Positions 54,849-64,000 of a stretch of DNA of 64,000 bases are shown piece by piece. Made by a program: the position numbers and the translations under genes. Within the stretch, counting starts at the first letter, position 1, and each line of letters opens with the position of its first letter. Below the pieces are notes generated by a model. That model saw only the letters and a program-made list of their open reading frames with translations, was not told the origin of the DNA and did not search any database. The stretch covers positions 1,240,216 to 1,304,215 of the forward strand of contig NZ_LT717700.1 of the NCBI RefSeq assembly GCF_900157385.1, given 5' to 3'. This DNA is from Mycobacterium terramassiliense (GTDB taxonomy: Bacteria > Actinomycetota > Actinomycetes > Mycobacteriales > Mycobacteriaceae).

Positions 54849-56297
54849 ATGGGATGGTTTTCGGCACCCGAATATTGGCTGGGCAGGCTCGTGTTGGAGC
54901 GCGGCGTCGCAGCCGTCTACCTGATCGCGTTCCTCGCGGCCGCGCTCCAGTTCCGGGCGCTCATCGGGGAGCACGGAATGCTGCCGATACCAAGGTTTTT
55001 GGCCAGGCAGTCGTTCTGGCGGGCGCCGAGCCTTTTTCAGCTCCGCTATTCCGATCGGCTGTTCGCGGGCGTGTCCTGGCTGGGTGCGGCGCTGGCGGCG
55101 GCCATCGTGGCCGGTGCGGCCGACTTGGCACCGCTGTGGGCGGCGATGCTGGGGTGGCTGGCGCTGTGGGTCCTTTACCTTTCGATCGTCAACGTCGGCC
55201 AGACCTGGTACGGCTTCGGGTGGGAGTCGTTGCTGCTGGAGGCCGGATTCTTGATGGTCTTCCTCGGCAACGACCGGGTCGCGCCGCCGGTGCTGACGCT
55301 GTGGCTGGCGCGGTTGCTGCTGTTTCGGGTCGAGTTCGGCGCCGGGCTGATCAAGCTGCGCGGCGACCCGTGCTGGCGCGACCTGACGTGCCTGTACTAC
55401 CACCACGAGACCCAGCCGATGCCGGGGCCGTTGAGCTGGTTCTTCCATCGCCTGCCCCGGCCGCTACACCGAGTCGAGGTGGCGGGCAACCACTTCGCGC
55501 AGCTGATCGTGCCGTTCGGGTTGTTCGCGCCGCAGCCGATCGCCAGCGTGGCCGCGGCGATCGTCGTGATCACCCAGCTGTGGCTGGTGGCATCCGGCAA
55601 CTTCGCCTGGCTCAACTGGGTGACGATCTTTTTGGCGTTCAGCGCGATTGACGATTCATCGCTGGCGAGGCTGTTCGGGACGCCCGGGCACCCCAACTGG
55701 TCCGCGCCGCCGGTGTGGTTCGCCGGCCCGGTGATCGCGTTCACCGGCGCCGTGCTGCTCTTGACGTACTGGCCGGTGCGCAACATGCTCTCCTCGCGTC
55801 AGCGAATGAACATGTCCTTCAACCCCTTTCACCTGGTGAACACGTACGGCGCGTTTGGCAGCATCGGCCGGGTCCGGCGCGAGGTGGTGATCGAGGGCAC
55901 CGACGAGGAGCGGCTGACCAAGCACACCGTGTGGCGGGAATACGGGTTCAAGGGCAAGCCCGGTGCCGTGGGTCGGCTGCCCCGGCAGTGGGCGCCGTAT
56001 CACCTGCGCCTGGACTGGCTGATGTGGTTCGCCGCCATCTCGCCGGGCTACGCCCAGCCGTGGCTGGTTCCGCTGCTGCAGCGGCTGCTGCGCAACGACC
56101 GGCCGACGCTGCGCCTATTGCGGCACAACCCCTTCCCGGAAACCCCGCCGCGGTATGTGCGCGCGCAGCTGTACGAATACCGGTTCACGACGTGGCGGGA
56201 ACTGCGGGATGACCACGCCTGGTGGCATCGCGCGTTGATTGGTCAGTACGTCCGGCCCATGGCCCTGCCGACGGCGGCGTCGCAGCACCACCGCTGA
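54849..56297 (+). CDS. Lipase maturation factor-like membrane protein (Rv0235c-type)
   Basis: A 482-residue membrane protein of the LMF family (about seven to nine helices; GIGEHGMLPIPRFL-type start, VGQTWYGFGWESLLLEAGFL, FGAGLIKLRGDPCWRDLTCL with two Cys, YYHHETQPMPGPLSWFFHRL) and a soluble C-terminal domain (WREYGFKGKPGAVGRLPRQW). The role in bacteria is unknown; eukaryotic relatives help fold lipases. ATG 54849 follows GAGGAG and gives the known length; GTG 54819 is an alternative. Confidence 0.83.
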   Translation: MGWFSAPEYWLGRLVLERGVAAVYLIAFLAAALQFRALIGEHGMLPIPRFLARQSFWRAPSLFQLRYSDRLFAGVSWLGAALAAAIVAGAADLAPLWAAMLGWLALWVLYLSIVNVGQTWYGFGWESLLLEAGFLMVFLGNDRVAPPVLTLWLARLLLFRVEFGAGLIKLRGDPCWRDLTCLYYHHETQPMPGPLSWFFHRLPRPLHRVEVAGNHFAQLIVPFGLFAPQPIASVAAAIVVITQLWLVASGNFAWLNWVTIFLAFSAIDDSSLARLFGTPGHPNWSAPPVWFAGPVIAFTGAVLLLTYWPVRNMLSSRQRMNMSFNPFHLVNTYGAFGSIGRVRREVVIEGTDEERLTKHTVWREYGFKGKPGAVGRLPRQWAPYHLRLDWLMWFAAISPGYAQPWLVPLLQRLLRNDRPTLRLLRHNPFPETPPRYVRAQLYEYRFTTWRELRDDHAWWHRALIGQYVRPMALPTAASQHHR

Positions 56298-56307
56298 GCG
56301 ATCGGTA

Positions 56308-56337
56308 CCACCACTCGTTGCGCTATTCGTGTGGTGG
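56308..56337 (+). terminator. Hairpin after the Rv0235c-type gene
   Basis: CCACCAC and GTGGTGG form a 7-bp stem with a 16-base loop, 11 bp after the stop. Confidence 0.4.
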
Positions 56338-56599
56338 ACTTCATCTTTCGCGCCGTGGCCGCAGGCCTCGCGGTGCTGAAAACTCAGAGCAAAAGCCTTA
56401 GCTAGCTGAGCTATTCACCCGCATCGGATACCGGCAGCGCGCCACGCACGGGAGAGCCGCAGCATGGTTCTCGCGGTTTCGTGGTCGGGGGCGGGCGGGA
56501 ATCGAGTAGCGGCTGCTCGCGCCATCGCGCTGACGGTCGCTATGCTCGCCAGCATCAGCAACTAACACCGCCACCGGCGGAGGAGTTGGGCCAGGAGAC
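56338..56599. other. Intergenic region before the ELWxxDGT-like gene
   Basis: With the hairpin above this is a 302-bp gap. TATGCT near 56540 could be a -10 element. The end has an AGGAGA ribosome site for the next gene. Nothing else recognisable. Confidence 0.4.
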
Positions 56600-57950
56600 A
56601 TGGCTGAGTACTTGTTGTTCTTCGGCGAAAATGGCTCGGGAGAGCGAACGATTTGGGTGTCCGACGGCACCACGGGCGGCACCAATGCAATCAACGACTC
56701 CGTGTTGGTTAACGGCACCGCTGGCAGCGGCGATGCACTCGGCGCGCCGGGGCCACTTCTTTTTTATGGCTACGACAAGATCTACACGCAGGCCGGGCAG
56801 CAGCCCAACAATAATGAGCAGTTGCTGGTCTGGGACACCCACGGTGAGAGCGACCCCGGGGACTGGACCTCCGGGGTCATAAATCCGTACGGCGGCACTA
56901 GTTTCCTGCCACAAGGGTTCGCGGCCTACGACGGGCTGGTCTATTTCAACGGACAAAGCCAGGCGATCACTAATGAGCTTTATTCGACCGACGGTGGTTC
57001 GGTGACGCAGATCACCCGGTCGGCCCTCAACCCGTCCTCACTGGCCGTCGCCTTCGGCCGACTGTTCTTCTCCGGCAATAACGGCTCCGACAACGTGCTC
57101 TACGCCTATGACCGGAGCGGCGAGCTCAACCAGGTGCCCGACCCGAACAACCCGAACAATCCGCTGGTGTACAACCCGGCATACCTGACGACCTGGCCCA
57201 TCGGCACATACGTCGAGCTGATCCGCCCGATCGGCGAACTTGTCCAGCTGTTCATGAGCGGGCAGGATTCACCGGACGCGACAACGACATGGCTCTACCG
57301 CTATGACGGCACGAACCTGCACAAGATCGCCCCCGCATCGGCCCCGGCCGCTACTGGGCTGCGGCCGTACGATCTCTGCGGCCTCAATTGGCTGACAGGG
57401 CGGAGGCTGGGCGGCATGCCCGGCATAGAAACACTCTCGCACTTCGCTGTGTGCTTCTCTGGACTTCATCACAGCGGCGGGCGCGGTCTGTGGATATCGG
57501 GGGGCACCAGCGAGACGACCACGCAGATCGACTTCGGACTCCCAATCCGGCATCGGCGACTTGTACCCGTTCAATCTCACCGCTTTCAACGGCATGCTCT
57601 ATTTCACGGGCCAAGACAAGAACACAAACCACAATTCCCCCACATATGGATCCGCCGGGTTCGGCCTTCACGTCTACGACCCGCTGAGTGGCGACATTCG
57701 CGAGGTCATCAACAGCGGTACGGCCGACCTCACCTTCAACCCCAATTTCGGGGGCCTTAACCAGACCACGATGACGCTGTTCAACAACGATCTCTATTTC
57801 AGCGCCGAGAAGGGGACCGGCGCGGAGAGCGTCCCTAGTCTGTTTCGGGCCAACCTCGATTCCCAGGGGAATGCGAGTCCTTCGCCGGTGTACGTCTCAC
57901 CAGGCTACGCGCTTGACCCGTACTCGCTGACGACGACAGACGATTTGTGA
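56600..57950 (+). pseudogene. ELWxxDGT-like beta-propeller repeat gene with frameshift
   Basis: Frame 1 runs from ATG 56600 and encodes about 315 residues of Asn/Gly/Tyr-rich repeats (RTIWVSDGTTGGTNAINDS, NELYSTDGGSV, NVLYAYDRSG, TWLYRYDGTNLH, GLWISGGTSETT). At about 57540-57560 the coding continues in another frame (SGIGDLYPFNLTAFNGMLYF to 57950). These repeats match the ELWxxDGT/hyalin-like type and probably form a beta-propeller. The frameshift may be a real mutation or a sequencing error. No signal peptide is visible, and composition is less GC-rich than the neighbours, suggesting transfer. Confidence 0.65.
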
Positions 57951-57973
57951 GCCGCCACACGTGATCCAGGAAA

Positions 57974-59620
57974 CTACAACGTCTCGTCCAGCTCACCGAG
58001 CCGGTCGGTGAGCCGCAGGTTCTCGGAATAGTCGACCGGGCAGCAGATCAGCGACACCCCGTCGTCGTCGAGGGCGGCCCGCAGGGTCGGCAGCAGCTCG
58101 TCGGCGCTGTTGATCCGATATCCCTTGGCGCCGAAGCTTTCCGCGTACTTCACGATGTCGGGGTTGCCGAACTTGACGTAGTAGTGCTCGCCGAGTTCGA
58201 GGTCCATCTTCCACTCGATGAGGCCGTAACCGCCGTCCTCCCAGATCAGCACCACCAGCGGAATTCGCTCCCGGACGGCGGTCTCGATTTCCTGGGAGTT
58301 CATCAGGAAAGCGCCGTCGCCGGCGACGGCAAGCACCTTGGCCTCGGGGCGTGCCAGCTTCACACCGAGGGCCCCGGGAAGCGCAAAGCTCATGGTGGAC
58401 AAGCCGTTTGAGATCAGGCAGGTGTTGCGCTCGTAGGTCGGATAAAGCCGCGCCATCCACATCTTGGTGGCGCCGGTGTCGACCAGGACCACGTCGCTGC
58501 GGCCCAGCGCCGCGCGGGTGTCGGCGACCACCCGCGCCGGCGCCAGCGGATAGCGCGAATCCTGCTGCCCGCGAGCGAATTCGTCGGCGAGCAGGCCCGA
58601 GCCGGGCACATCCGCGGCGTGGGTGAAGCTGTGGCCGGCCAGCGCGTCCGTCAGCGCGTTGAGCGAATCGCTGATGTCGCCGATGATCCCGACGTCGACC
58701 GAGTAGTGCGCATCGACCTCGGCCGGGAAGCGATGCACATGGATGATCCTCTTGTCGGCCTGCGGATTGATCCGAACGGGGTCGAACTCCTGCAGCTCGT
58801 AGCCGACGGCGATGACGGCGTCGGCGTTGTCGAACCCGAAGTTGACGTAGTCGTGCCGCATGAACCCCAGCGTGCCGATGCTGTTGGGGTGGTCGTCGGG
58901 CATCACGCCCTTGCCGTGGAAGGTGTTGGCCACGTGGATGCCGAACTCCTCGGAGAAGCGGACCAGCGCCGTGGTCGCGTCGGCGCGCGCGGCGCCGTGC
59001 CCGGCCAGCACCACCGGCCGCTTCGCCCGGCGCAGGATCTCGGCGGCCCGTTCGACCTGCCGGGGCGCCGGCGCGTCGGGGCGAACGACGTTGCGGGGCA
59101 ACGGGGTCAGGTCGTAGTCGGTTTCGTCGGCGTCGATGTGCTCGGGCACCGCCAGGTAGACCGCGGCCGGGCGTTCGGTCTCGGCGACCTTGAACGCCTT
59201 GCGGACCATCTCGGGTATGGCGCGCGGGGTCGGGATGCCCGCGGCCCACCGCGTGATCGGGGCGAACATCGACACCAGGTCGACGTACTGGTGCGACTCC
59301 TTGTACTCGCGGTCCTGGCCCACCTGGGCGGAGATCGCCACCATCGGGGTGCTGTTGGTGGTGGCGTCGGCGACGCCGAGTTGCATGTTGATGGCGCCCG
59401 GGCCCAGGGTCGCCGACACCACCGCCGCCCGGCCGGTGACGCGGCCGTACATCTCCGCCATGAACGACGCCGCCTGTTCGTGCCGGGTGAGCACGTAGCG
59501 GATGCTCGAGGAGGCCAGCGCCTGCACGAACCGGATGTTCTCCTCGCCCGGCACCCCGAAGACGACGGAGACGCCCTCGTTCTCCAGGCACTTCACCATC
59601 AGCTGAGCGGCTTTACTCAT
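57974..59620 (-). CDS. Acetolactate synthase-like thiamine-diphosphate enzyme
   Basis: A 548-residue ThDP enzyme. The activating Glu is in YVLTRHEQAASFMAEMYGR, the central domain follows around 190-320, and the ThDP/Mg motif is AVAGDGAFLMNSQEIETAVR. It is closest by eye to catabolic acetolactate synthases (AlsS-like) that join two pyruvates. No small regulatory subunit is adjacent. ATG 59620 follows GAGGTG; a longer frame to 59785 has a non-homologous N-terminus. It diverges from gabD1. Confidence 0.85.
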   Translation of the reverse strand: MSKAAQLMVKCLENEGVSVVFGVPGEENIRFVQALASSSIRYVLTRHEQAASFMAEMYGRVTGRAAVVSATLGPGAINMQLGVADATTNSTPMVAISAQVGQDREYKESHQYVDLVSMFAPITRWAAGIPTPRAIPEMVRKAFKVAETERPAAVYLAVPEHIDADETDYDLTPLPRNVVRPDAPAPRQVERAAEILRRAKRPVVLAGHGAARADATTALVRFSEEFGIHVANTFHGKGVMPDDHPNSIGTLGFMRHDYVNFGFDNADAVIAVGYELQEFDPVRINPQADKRIIHVHRFPAEVDAHYSVDVGIIGDISDSLNALTDALAGHSFTHAADVPGSGLLADEFARGQQDSRYPLAPARVVADTRAALGRSDVVLVDTGATKMWMARLYPTYERNTCLISNGLSTMSFALPGALGVKLARPEAKVLAVAGDGAFLMNSQEIETAVRERIPLVVLIWEDGGYGLIEWKMDLELGEHYYVKFGNPDIVKYAESFGAKGYRINSADELLPTLRAALDDDGVSLICCPVDYSENLRLTDRLGELDETL

Positions 59621-59699
59621 CCGGCACCTCCCTCGGGGGAACGATAGTGGCAGGCTGGGTGTTGGACCTGTTACCAACCTCGAAGCGAAGGATCTCAGC

Positions 59700-61118
59700 G
59701 TGCCCATCGCCACGATCAACCCGGCTACCGGCGAGACAGTAAAAACCTTCACCCCGGCCACCGACGCGGACGTCGACGCCGCCATCGCGCGCGCATACGC
59801 CCGGTTCCAGGACTACCGCCATAACACCACCTTTGCCCAGCGCGCGGGATGGGCAAACGCCACCGCGGACCTCTTGGAGAAAGAGGCCGACGACGTCGCC
59901 GCGATGATGACCCTGGAGATGGGCAAGACGCTGGCGTCGGCCAAGGCCGAAGTGCTCAAGTGCGCCAAGGGTTTTCGCTACTATGCCGAGAACGCCGAAC
60001 AGCTGCTGGCCGACGAGCCGGCCGACGCGGCCAAAGTGGGCGCCGCCAAGGCCTACACCCGCTACCAACCGCTGGGCGTGGTGCTGGCCGTGATGCCGTG
60101 GAACTTCCCGCTGTGGCAGGCCGTGCGGTTCGCCGCGCCGGCGCTGATGGCCGGCAACGTCGGCATCCTCAAGCACGCATCGAACGTGCCGCAGACGGCC
60201 CTGTACCTGGCCGACGTCATCGCCCGCGGCGGCTTCCCGGACGGCTGTTTCCAGACGCTGCTGGTGCCGTCGAGCGCCGTCGAGACCATCCTGCGCGACC
60301 CCCGCGTGGCGGCGGTCACCCTCACCGGCAGCGAGCCGGCCGGCCAGTCCGTCGGCGCCATCGCCGGCGACGAGATCAAGCCCTCGGTGCTCGAGCTCGG
60401 CGGCAGCGACCCGTTCATCGTGATGCCCTCGGCCGACCTCGACGAGGCCGTCAAGACCGCGGTCACGGCCAGGGTGCAAAACAACGGCCAGTCCTGCATC
60501 GCGGCCAAACGGTTCATCGCCCACGCCGACGTCTACGACGAGTTCGTGGAGAAGTTCGTCGAGCGGGCACAGGCGTTGCGGGTCGGGGATCCGACCGACC
60601 CGGACACCGACGTCGGCCCGCTGGCCACCGAGTCGGGCCGCGACGAGGTCGCCAAGCAGGTCGACGACGCGGCCGCCGCCGGCGCGGTGATCCGCTGCGG
60701 CGGCAAGCCTTTGGACCGGCCGGGCTGGTTTTACCCGCCGACAGTCGTCACCGACATCACCAAGGACATGGCGCTCTACACCGAGGAGGTGTTCGGGCCG
60801 GTGGCTTCGATCTATCGGGCCGCCGACATCGACGAGGCCATCGAGATCGCCAACGCCACGACCTTCGGCCTGGGCTCCAACGCCTGGACCCGCGACGAGG
60901 CCGAGCAGCAACGCTTCATCGACGAAATCGAGGCCGGCCAGGTCTTCATCAACGGGATGACGGTGTCCTACCCCGAGCTGCCGTTCGGCGGCGTCAAGCG
61001 CTCCGGTTACGGCCGCGAGCTTGCGGGTCTCGGGATTCGCGAGTTCTGCAACGCCAAGACGGTGTGGGTGGGCTCGGCCGAGACCGGTGACGCCGGCGGC
61101 GGCACGAAGGTGGAATGA
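59700..61118 (+). CDS. gabD1: Succinate-semialdehyde dehydrogenase GabD1
   Basis: A 472-residue NADP-dependent aldehyde dehydrogenase. VLAVMPWNFPLWQAVRF and the active-site sequence LELGGSDPFIVMPSADL (Glu), RVQNNGQSCIAAKRF (catalytic Cys), and C-terminal SYPELPFGGVKRSGYGRE. It oxidises succinic semialdehyde to succinate, linking 4-aminobutyrate or the 2-oxoglutarate bypass to the TCA cycle. GTG 59700 follows GAAGGA. Rv0234c-type. The divergent acetolactate synthase-like gene starts 79 bp away. Confidence 0.93.
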   Translation: MPIATINPATGETVKTFTPATDADVDAAIARAYARFQDYRHNTTFAQRAGWANATADLLEKEADDVAAMMTLEMGKTLASAKAEVLKCAKGFRYYAENAEQLLADEPADAAKVGAAKAYTRYQPLGVVLAVMPWNFPLWQAVRFAAPALMAGNVGILKHASNVPQTALYLADVIARGGFPDGCFQTLLVPSSAVETILRDPRVAAVTLTGSEPAGQSVGAIAGDEIKPSVLELGGSDPFIVMPSADLDEAVKTAVTARVQNNGQSCIAAKRFIAHADVYDEFVEKFVERAQALRVGDPTDPDTDVGPLATESGRDEVAKQVDDAAAAGAVIRCGGKPLDRPGWFYPPTVVTDITKDMALYTEEVFGPVASIYRAADIDEAIEIANATTFGLGSNAWTRDEAEQQRFIDEIEAGQVFINGMTVSYPELPFGGVKRSGYGRELAGLGIREFCNAKTVWVGSAETGDAGGGTKVE

Positions 61119-61140
61119 CGGGGCTTTTGCGTCTGCTCGC

Positions 61141-62082
61141 CTAGGCCGACGCGGCCGCCAGCGCCTTCTCGTCCTCGTCGGCGAAGGTGTCCTCGAGTTG
61201 CAGCGGGGAGTAGTCGAGGTCGATCTCCCCGACCGGCCGCCCGCGGGCGCTGCCGATGGTGCCGAACCGTCGCATCCCCTTGTCGGCGGCGTACTGCATG
61301 GACTCGTCCACCGACAGGCCGAAGGGCATCGGGTCGTACAGCGCGAAGCCCTCTTCGACGACGCGCAGTCCGAGCGGCATCAGCTCGTTCATCCGCGCCT
61401 CGAAGACACCCCAGTTGGCGTCGTCGGCGGCGACGTGGCGCCGGCAGGTGAAGGTGCCCCAGGCCATGTGGCGCCGCTCGTCGTCACCGATGCGGCGGAC
61501 CAGCTCCTGCATGCCGGGAAGGATGCCGCGTTCCACGCAGATCTTGTGCCAGAGGTAGTAGCCGGTCAGCGCCAGCATGCCCTCGACCATGTGGTTGTAG
61601 GTCACCGACGCCCGGACCTGGGCGGCCGGAGACGGATCGGTGGCCAAGGCGTTGAGGCTGTCCGGCAGCTCCTCGTAGAAGATCGTCCGGTAGGTGGGGA
61701 CGTCCTCGAGATAGGCGTGCAGGTCGCCGGTGATGCCGACGGCGTCGAGCCACATCCGGAACACCTGGACGTGCTTGGCTTCCTCGAAGGCGAACTGCGT
61801 CAGATACATCTCGTCGCCCAGCCGGCCCTCCGCGCGCATCGCGGCCATGAATGGCTGGATGTCCTCGGTCACCGCCTCCTCACCGGCGATGAACTCGGCG
61901 CACAGCCGCGTGGCGTAATGACGTTCGTCGTCGGTCAGCGCCTCCCAGTCCGCGCGGTCGCGGGAGAAGTCGATGTCGGCGGGGTTCCAGAACTTCGCGT
62001 TGCCGCCGGCAAATAGGCGCAGCGGCACGCTGTCCCAGTTGAGCCCGCCCGCCACCATCGAGCCCGAATGTGTGCGTGTCAT
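61141..62082 (-). CDS. nrdB: R2-like ligand-binding oxidase (R2lox)
   Basis: A 313-residue R2lox protein, formerly called NrdB. All known Mn/Fe ligands fall at the M. tuberculosis numbering: Glu68, Glu101, His104, Glu167, Glu202 and His205. Val71 and Tyr162, which form the ether cross-link, are also present. It binds a long-chain fatty-acid-like ligand and activates oxygen; it is not a ribonucleotide reductase subunit. ATG 62082 overlaps the TetR stop (ATGA), so TetR and R2lox are one operon. Rv0233-type. Confidence 0.95.
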   Translation of the reverse strand: MTRTHSGSMVAGGLNWDSVPLRLFAGGNAKFWNPADIDFSRDRADWEALTDDERHYATRLCAEFIAGEEAVTEDIQPFMAAMRAEGRLGDEMYLTQFAFEEAKHVQVFRMWLDAVGITGDLHAYLEDVPTYRTIFYEELPDSLNALATDPSPAAQVRASVTYNHMVEGMLALTGYYLWHKICVERGILPGMQELVRRIGDDERRHMAWGTFTCRRHVAADDANWGVFEARMNELMPLGLRVVEEGFALYDPMPFGLSVDESMQYAADKGMRRFGTIGSARGRPVGEIDLDYSPLQLEDTFADEDEKALAAASA

Positions 62083-62774
62083 GTGACCTCCTCGGAGAGT
62101 TTCGGGTCTGGGCTGGCAACGGCCTCCGCCGCATTCGCGGCGAAGGCCGCGGCCAGGACCGCGACGATCCGGCGCACGGCCAGCGCCGGCTGCTCCGGCG
62201 TGGGGTCGTCGAGCCCGAGGACCGGGTCCAGCCCGCGCATGTAGGGAGCCAGCGCCAGGTGCGGGAAGATCATCAGCAGCAGCGAGAGCAGGACGCCGGT
62301 GTCGGCGTCCGCGCGCAGGTCCCCGCGGGTTTTGGCGGCGTGCACCAGGGGCCGCAACACCTCCAGGTAGTGACGGTGGATCACGTTGCGCACACTGACA
62401 CGGGCCTCGGTGTCGACCTCGAGGGTGGCCGCGGCGTGCAGCGCCCGTTCGTGCGGGTGCTCGGCGTAGTAGGCCACCCAGCCGTCCAGCAGGTCGGTGA
62501 GGTGCTCGAAGAACGGCCGGCTCGGGTCGAGCCGGATGATCAGGTCCTCCATGTACGCCCGCACCCGCTGGCTGCCGATGTCGGCGATGAACGCGTACAG
62601 GTCGCGCTTGTCCGCGAAGTACTGGAACAGGCTGCCCTTGGCGACCCCGGCTTTGCGGGCGATGACGTTGAGGCTGCCCCGCGAGAAGCCGTGCGCCCCG
62701 AACTCGGCCTCCGCAGCCTCTATCACCGCCGCGCGACGAGCGGGGTCGACGCGCGCCCATGTCACCGTCGGCAA
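62079..62774 (-). CDS. TetR-family regulator of the R2lox operon (Rv0232-type)
   Basis: A 231-residue TetR protein. [40 protein letters not shown]; the ligand domain has [20 protein letters not shown] and [20 protein letters not shown] 62774 is used here; a GTG at 62765 would shorten it by three residues. A perfect inverted repeat just upstream is the likely autoregulatory operator for the TetR-R2lox operon. Confidence 0.88.
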   Translation of the reverse strand: MPTVTWARVDPARRAAVIEAAEAEFGAHGFSRGSLNVIARKAGVAKGSLFQYFADKRDLYAFIADIGSQRVRAYMEDLIIRLDPSRPFFEHLTDLLDGWVAYYAEHPHERALHAAATLEVDTEARVSVRNVIHRHYLEVLRPLVHAAKTRGDLRADADTGVLLSLLLMIFPHLALAPYMRGLDPVLGLDDPTPEQPALAVRRIVAVLAAAFAANAAEAVASPDPKLSEEVT

Positions 62775-62792
62775 TTCGGCCTCCTAGCGTCG

Positions 62793-62807
62793 ATGACCAC
62801 CGGTCAT
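62793..62807. promoter_or_regulatory. Operator before the TetR-R2lox operon
   Basis: ATGACC-ACC-GGTCAT is a perfect inverted repeat 19 bp before the TetR start and in the gap after fadE4. A dimeric TetR binding here would repress its own operon. Confidence 0.6.
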
Positions 62808-62915
62808 TCTACGGTGAGCCACGTCACAGTCAAGGGCTCGTGACGCCGGCGTGCGTCCTGCCGCACCGTCGGCCCCGAATGTGCGGCTGCCCGCACGCTC
62901 GGCAAGGTCTCGGAT

Positions 62916-64000
62916 TCACGGCCGCATCCGGTAGGCCCCGTTGATCGGCAGCACGTGCTCCTTCCAGATCTGGTCATAGCGCGTGGGGTCGTGGACCGGG
63001 CGGCGGATCATCCGCATCGCCAGCCGGGCCTGTTCGTCCGTCACCGCGGGCTTGTCGCCGAGTTCGACGGCGTAGCCGTTGAAGTCCCGCACCAGCACGG
63101 CGAAGATCTCGTCGATCAAGGCATCCTCCACCCCCGACAGCGGGGCCTCCTCCAGGATGAGCTGTGCATACGGCACGGTCGCGAACAGCTGGCCCACGGC
63201 GAAGGCGAAGTCGATGTCCTTCTGCTGTGCGGCATCCGGCGTGGCGCTGGCGAGCATCTCGGTGAGCACGTCGACCTGCTCGCGCAGCCGCGCGACGTTG
63301 GGCAGGTGGGCGAAGCTGTCGAACGGCGCGCGCCAGTCCGCGAACCGCACCTTGCCCAGGCCGCCGGTCGGCCCCTGGGCGAACAGGAACGTGTCGTCGG
63401 CGGCGTCGTCGCGGCGCGCGATCACGGGCAGTTCGGCGTTGGGGGCGAACAGGAAGTTGGGCATGAACTTGCCGAGCAGCCCGATGTTGATGTGGACGGT
63501 GCCTTCCAGCCGGGGCAGCAGGCCGATCTCGCGGGTGACGGCCTCGAAGAAGGTGTCCTTCTCGACTCCCTTGGCGGCGATGACATCCCACAACGCGGTG
63601 ATGACCCGCTCGCCCTCGCTGGTGATCTTGGCCTTGGTCAGCGGGCTGTAGAGCAGGTAGCGGCGGTCGGCCGCCGAGGCGCTGCGCATGTAGTCGCAGG
63701 CGCGGGTGGCGACCAGCTTCATGGCGATCAGGCGCACGTAGGCGTCGGTGAGCAGCCGCCGCACATGGGAGAAGTCGGTGACGACGGTCCCGTACAGGTA
63801 GCGGTTGGCCGCGTGGGTGACCGCCTCGTACATGGCGTGGGTGCACATGCCGATGGCGCCCCAGCCCAGGTTGTACTTGCACACGTTGACGGTGTTGAGG
63901 GCGGCGTGGAAGGCGTCGGGGCCGCGGTGCAGCATGTCGGCCTCGGTGACCGGGTAGTCGCGCAGCGCGTAGTTGGCGACGAAATTCTGCGAGTTGACGA
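62916..64000 (-). CDS. fadE4: Acyl-CoA dehydrogenase FadE4, 5' end outside the window
   Basis: The C-terminal 361 codons are present; the frame is open to the window edge (VNSQNFVANYALRDYPVTEA, NTVNVCKYNLGWGAIGMCTH, RYLYGTVVTDFSHVRRLLTD, the last a helix of the C-terminal domain). Rv0231-type. It oxidises acyl-CoA with FAD. The end, HVLPINGAYRMRP, is followed by a 141-bp gap to the TetR gene on the same strand. Confidence 0.9.
   Translation of the reverse strand, partial: VNSQNFVANYALRDYPVTEADMLHRGPDAFHAALNTVNVCKYNLGWGAIGMCTHAMYEAVTHAANRYLYGTVVTDFSHVRRLLTDAYVRLIAMKLVATRACDYMRSASAADRRYLLYSPLTKAKITSEGERVITALWDVIAAKGVEKDTFFEAVTREIGLLPRLEGTVHINIGLLGKFMPNFLFAPNAELPVIARRDDAADDTFLFAQGPTGGLGKVRFADWRAPFDSFAHLPNVARLREQVDVLTEMLASATPDAAQQKDIDFAFAVGQLFATVPYAQLILEEAPLSGVEDALIDEIFAVLVRDFNGYAVELGDKPAVTDEQARLAMRMIRRPVHDPTRYDQIWKEHVLPINGAYRMRP

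Noticed and set aside
59621..59785. N-terminal extension of the acetolactate synthase-like gene
   Set aside because: The extra 55 residues are not homologous and would cover the gabD1 start region; ATG 59620 has a ribosome site.

Overview
The window is about 68-70% GC and reads as a chromosomal segment of a mycobacterium, probably a slow grower near the M. avium complex (genus secure, species a guess). The evidence is a PPE-PPW protein, the arabinosyltransferase AftD, LpqI, DUF2613 proteins, AAC(2')-I and a gene order I recognise, inverted, as M. tuberculosis Rv0276 to Rv0231. Orthologue names come from recognising protein sequence and order by eye; no search was run.

Region 1 (1-7.3 kb) is a zinc-starvation island. 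It holds a Fur/Zur-type regulator, cysteine-poor ribosomal proteins L31, L28, L33, S14 and S18, a CobW-like protein with a broken P-loop, a cysteine-rich protein in the position of the hibernation factor Mrf, a TIGR03943/DUF318 permease pair and a PPE-PPW protein. Three Zur-box-like palindromes sit before cobW, before the L28 operon and before the PPE gene.

Region 2 (7.3-18 kb) is lipid-related: DUF2236 protein, two TetR regulators, VOC protein, alpha/beta hydrolase, a 2-hydroxyacid dehydrogenase, fadE6, a small glycine-rich secreted protein, a small ribbon-helix-helix-like protein and fadD2. Region 3 (18-33 kb) centres on nitrogen: polD2-like polymerase, narU, fecB2, the 5-oxoprolinase subunits pxpB/pxpC, aac(2'), narK3, nnaR preceded by a perfect GlnR half-pair, a sirohydrochlorin chelatase-like gene, nirD and nirB. 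Nitrite is imported, siroheme is made for NirB, and NirBD reduces nitrite to ammonium. The heat-shock gene acr2 follows, with a HspR site inside its promoter.

Region 4 (33-47 kb) has a DUF302/HxlR divergent pair with two matched operators, the Sdh1 succinate dehydrogenase operon, and the fadE5, fadA2, fabG4 and htdX fatty-acid genes separated by hairpin terminators. Region 5 (47-64 kb) is cell envelope and redox: CLC channel, TetR, lpqI, two DUF2613 miniproteins, a 54-bp minisatellite directly before aftD, an Rv0235c-type membrane protein, a frameshifted ELWxxDGT-like repeat gene, an acetolactate-synthase-like enzyme, gabD1, the R2lox oxidase with its TetR regulator, and fadE4 running off the right edge. 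No rRNA, tRNA, insertion sequence or CRISPR array was seen.
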